A stretch of 40,389 nucleotides of DNA from a virus. Below the pieces are notes generated by a model. The model was given only the letters and a program-made list of their open reading frames with translations. It was not told where the DNA came from and made no database searches. Position numbers and translations under genes: made by a program. Each line of letters starts with the position of its first letter. The stretch's first letter is position 1. The stretch covers positions 1-40,389 of the IMG/VR virus record IMGVR_UViG_3300037882_005271; one strand, written 5' to 3'. Positions 38,133 through 40,389 of this stretch are shown here, in pieces.

Positions 38133-38445
38133 TTTTGATGATTGTGTAACTAACATAAATAATGTATAAGGTGAACAAAATGCCAACTGCAAGGGTGTTG
38201 TTCACATAAATTCCTGTAAGGTTTGCAACAAAATCCCACAAGAGCCTTACCAGGCTCAAAATAAAAACCGGGCGCATTGTATTGTGGTACTTTTTTTTTG
38301 AAAACTGCCAAATGGTGAATAAAAAAATACTGTCTTTAGCTTTATCCCAAATAAAATAAATGCTATCCCAGTAATTTACCCCAAATGTTGCCATGGTAGT
38401 AAATACCAGCAATCCGAGTACATAAAATGCTATACTTTTTCTCAT
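38119..38445 (-). CDS. Multi-spanning membrane protein, lysis candidate
   Basis: 108 aa with three to four hydrophobic segments (IAFYVLGLLVFTTMATFG, SIFLFTIWQF, VFILSLVRLLWDFVANL, LAVGILFTLYIIYVSYTI). It is coupled by ATGA to the holin-like protein before it. Three consecutive small membrane proteins suggest a lysis cassette, but this one could also be a superinfection-exclusion protein. Confidence 0.65.
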   Translation of the reverse strand: MRKSIAFYVLGLLVFTTMATFGVNYWDSIYFIWDKAKDSIFLFTIWQFSKKKYHNTMRPVFILSLVRLLWDFVANLTGIYVNNTLAVGILFTLYIIYVSYTIIKNARS

Positions 38446-38714
38446 GGGTTACCGGGTTTTACTGGTGGCCTTTCGCCACCTGGTCCATCATTAGGAGCTC
38501 CAATGCCATATCTTTTATCATTGGGGTTCAGGTAAGCTATGATTACAGGAAGCACCCCAACCAATCCTGCAATTAAAACACGCTCCAGCATTTTAGCATC
38601 CCATGTAAAAAGGCCCTTATTATCATTAAGCAGTACCATCCATGCAGTGAGCATGGATGAAAGAAATAGCTTAATCCAATCAAATAATATGGTTACTGAC
38701 TGTTTTTGTTTCAT
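38442..38714 (-). CDS. Holin-like membrane protein
   Basis: 90 aa. A basic N-terminus is followed by two membrane segments (WIKLFLSSMLTAWMVLL and VLIAGLVGVLPVIIAYL), then NPNDKRYG and a glycine/proline-rich hydrophilic tail. Size, two-helix topology and position beside the esterase and receptor genes fit a holin, which would permeabilise the inner membrane at lysis. No endolysin is adjacent. ATGA couples it to the next membrane protein. Confidence 0.65.
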   Translation of the reverse strand: MKQKQSVTILFDWIKLFLSSMLTAWMVLLNDNKGLFTWDAKMLERVLIAGLVGVLPVIIAYLNPNDKRYGIGAPNDGPGGERPPVKPGNP

Positions 38715-38743
38715 GTTTTTTAAGTTATTTTTTGATGTATTTA

Positions 38744-39574
38744 TTACTGCAAAAAATTATTGGTTAATAAAAAGTCATGTATTCCCATTCCTATTTTTAA
38801 TAATCCATTACCGCTGTAGTGTGTAGAATCAGGAAGCATGTTAACACCAAAATCAACAGGATCTACAAAATGGCAATAAGGAGTATCGGATGCAACTGTT
38901 TCAAAAGCAGCATTTATTACCGTACCACCAGTGGTATATGCATTAAAAGCAGGTATCAACTTTACATTAATCCATGGAGCCGTATCTAAATGTGCAGGAT
39001 GAATCGCTCTTACTCCTGCAATTGTTTGTCGCAATTTATTAAGGTACAATGGCGCATCTGTACTGTTTGAATCACTTTCACCCTGCATCCATACTATTGC
39101 CCTTACTTTAAAAGGTATGCCGCCATCAATAAGATTTTGTATACTCTCATTAATGAATAGCTCCATTTTAGGCCATTCACCACCAGTAGGTGGTAAAAAA
39201 GCATTAATAGCACTACCACCAACGCCAACTTTTACAATTGCTACAGGACGGTTAGTTGATTCATTAACTTTAAACGCCAATGATTGTTCAATGCCATATC
39301 CATATTCCGGATAAGACGCATGCGGTAAATAAATAGTAGCTGTATCAGGCACCTGTAATGGTTGCCATGAGGCCTGCCCTAATCCATTGAAAGGATAATA
39401 TGGCGGCCCAAACCATGCCTTTATATTTGGTTGCGGCGGAATATTTTCTGGCGGCAATGCAGAATAATTAAAATCATCCGGCCTGCCTTGTGCATTACTT
39501 TGCCCGGCAATTATTATTATCTGATGCTGGTTAACAGGGGCCGATTTTGCAACCATTTGAAAAAATCTTCTCAT
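38744..39574 (-). CDS. SASA/CE6-type carbohydrate esterase (SGNH fold)
   Basis: 276 aa. It has the three SGNH-family blocks: GQSNAQG with nucleophile Ser26 (block I), WMQGESD at 162-168 (block III) and DSTH with Asp249 and His252 (block V), completing the catalytic triad. The family removes O-acetyl groups from sialic acid or other glycans. There is no signal peptide. Coupled by ATGA to the receptor-like protein, it probably sits at the tail tip and deacetylates host capsule or O-antigen during adsorption. Confidence 0.88.
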   Translation of the reverse strand: MRRFFQMVAKSAPVNQHQIIIIAGQSNAQGRPDDFNYSALPPENIPPQPNIKAWFGPPYYPFNGLGQASWQPLQVPDTATIYLPHASYPEYGYGIEQSLAFKVNESTNRPVAIVKVGVGGSAINAFLPPTGGEWPKMELFINESIQNLIDGGIPFKVRAIVWMQGESDSNSTDAPLYLNKLRQTIAGVRAIHPAHLDTAPWINVKLIPAFNAYTTGGTVINAAFETVASDTPYCHFVDPVDFGVNMLPDSTHYSGNGLLKIGMGIHDFLLTNNFLQ

Positions 39575-40389
39575 AGGTTTTTCTTTATTTGGTGAATTTT
39601 ACTGCCAACATGAAGAGCTGCTATAAGCCCTTTATAGGTACCGCTGGCACCAGCCATGGTATAAATTGTAACCCAGCTTGTACGATTTTCTGAAGCTTCT
39701 AAAAGAAAATTTGTACCTGATATTTTAGCCCTGAAATACTTTCCGTTATAATTTACGCCACTAAAATTTGAAAAATTTACACCTGTAAATTGAAAAAATG
39801 AAGATTCAATGCTGGCGTAAACAATATTATCTTCTCCTAACACAAAAAAACATCCAGTTGATGGTATCAAAGCAGGCAGTACATCAGTTGTTGAAAATCC
39901 TAAAATTATTCTTTTTGAACCTGAATTACTTATTGGATTTAACATAGCAATCCAATCATTATTACCAAAATTTTCGGTAGTAATGGCACATTCATTTGTG
40001 TTGTAAATAGTTCCAATTTTTTCAAAACCCTGATTTTGTACTTCAAAAACTGTATTATTATAAAGCCAGTGCAGGCCTAAATTATTTGATACAGACAAAT
40101 TTGAGAATGCAGCACAATCATTGCCAGCTGCATCCTGTAATGGATTTAAGCCAGGTGTGTAGCTTATGCTTATTGTGTCATTTTCTGCAAAATCTGCAGT
40201 AACATTTACATATAATTTATCAGTGTTTATTGTTATTTCAGAAATTACTTTACCAGGTACTGTAAAATTACCGATAGCAGGTAAAGAATTTGTATCAAGT
40301 GCTTCGTTATATGTAATTATTATTCTTCTTAAATCAGAAGGTAAAACCTCTGCAGAAAGAAGATTTGGTGCAACTACATCAACAGGCTG
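39571..40389 (-). CDS. Receptor/adhesin protein with SwmB-type Ig domain (5' end missing)
   Basis: An open frame runs to the right edge; the apparent TTG start at 40098 is only internal. The visible 272 aa begin with a SwmB/TIGR02059-like Ig repeat (DVVAPNLLSAEVLPSDLRR, ITYNEALDT, TISISYTPGLNPLQDAAGND). A beta-rich C-terminal domain follows (LHWLYNNTVFEV..., YNGKYFRAKISGTNFLLEAS). Such layouts occur in tail fibres and adhesins. It is coupled by ATGA to the esterase, so the two likely work together at the tail tip. Upstream parts lie outside the window. Confidence 0.8.
   Translation of the reverse strand, partial: QPVDVVAPNLLSAEVLPSDLRRIIITYNEALDTNSLPAIGNFTVPGKVISEITINTDKLYVNVTADFAENDTISISYTPGLNPLQDAAGNDCAAFSNLSVSNNLGLHWLYNNTVFEVQNQGFEKIGTIYNTNECAITTENFGNNDWIAMLNPISNSGSKRIILGFSTTDVLPALIPSTGCFFVLGEDNIVYASIESSFFQFTGVNFSNFSGVNYNGKYFRAKISGTNFLLEASENRTSWVTIYTMAGASGTYKGLIAALHVGSKIHQIKKNL

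Noticed and set aside
1-40389. tRNA genes and CRISPR arrays
   Set aside because: By eye I found no cloverleaf with a TTC-loop and acceptor pairing in the intergenic gaps, and no regularly spaced identical repeats other than those described.

Overview
The window is most of the genome of a temperate, siphovirus-like phage (or prophage) of a Bacteroidota host. The evidence is a typical Bacteroidota phage gene complement, a Bacteroidota-type tyrosine integrase, a DUF4468 cargo gene, TAnnTTTG-type -7 promoter boxes and no Shine-Dalgarno sequences at the starts. A chitinophagial or sphingobacterial host is possible, but that is inference. Almost everything is on the minus strand, so transcription runs from high to low coordinates, and most neighbouring genes overlap by ATGA or TAATG.

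Layout in the direction of transcription. 40389-37594: receptor/adhesin protein with a SwmB-type Ig domain (cut by the right edge), a SASA-type carbohydrate esterase, three small membrane proteins (holin candidates) and a small helical protein, closed by a terminator. 37496-26619: tail module with tail completion, tail tube, HK97 gp10-like, a cadherin-domain protein, tape measure and a baseplate-like protein. 26618-23220, mostly plus strand: a secreted DUF4468 cargo gene, integrase, putative attachment region and CI-like repressor, plus one minus-strand gene (25161-25853) with a long structured leader. 23072-11983: early operon with a Cro-like protein, an HTH protein, a TOPRIM/SF3 primase-helicase, a C5 methyltransferase, a complete diversity-generating retroelement (three variable genes, template repeat, reverse transcriptase), ASCH and Gp37/Gp68 proteins, a 44-residue microprotein and a Dam-type methyltransferase. 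11943-10341: a second structured leader and a paralogue of the 25161-25853 gene fused to a degenerate SF3 helicase domain. 10190-9951: AT-rich region with repeated TTGTAACAA motifs. 9904-217: head and packaging module with prohead protease-scaffold fusion, major capsid protein, a tail-tube paralogue, a PLD-like protein, TerS and TerL. No portal or endolysin was recognised. Bases 1-18 are Illumina adapter, so the left edge is an assembly end rather than a biological one.

The most unusual element is a pair of long mRNA leaders (11755-11943 and 25835-26013). They share an identical 24-bp promoter/operator, and each carries the same ordered set of pairing elements with unrelated primary sequence. 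In both, the start-codon region is complementary to an internal element, and that element is also complementary, through G-U wobbles, to the 5' end of the transcript. The operator core TAAAATTTTA recurs twice in the repressor/Cro intergenic region, which suggests these two paralogous genes belong to the phage repressor regulon. The second highlight is the diversity-generating retroelement: three tandem 72-nt variable repeats differ from one template almost only at template adenines.
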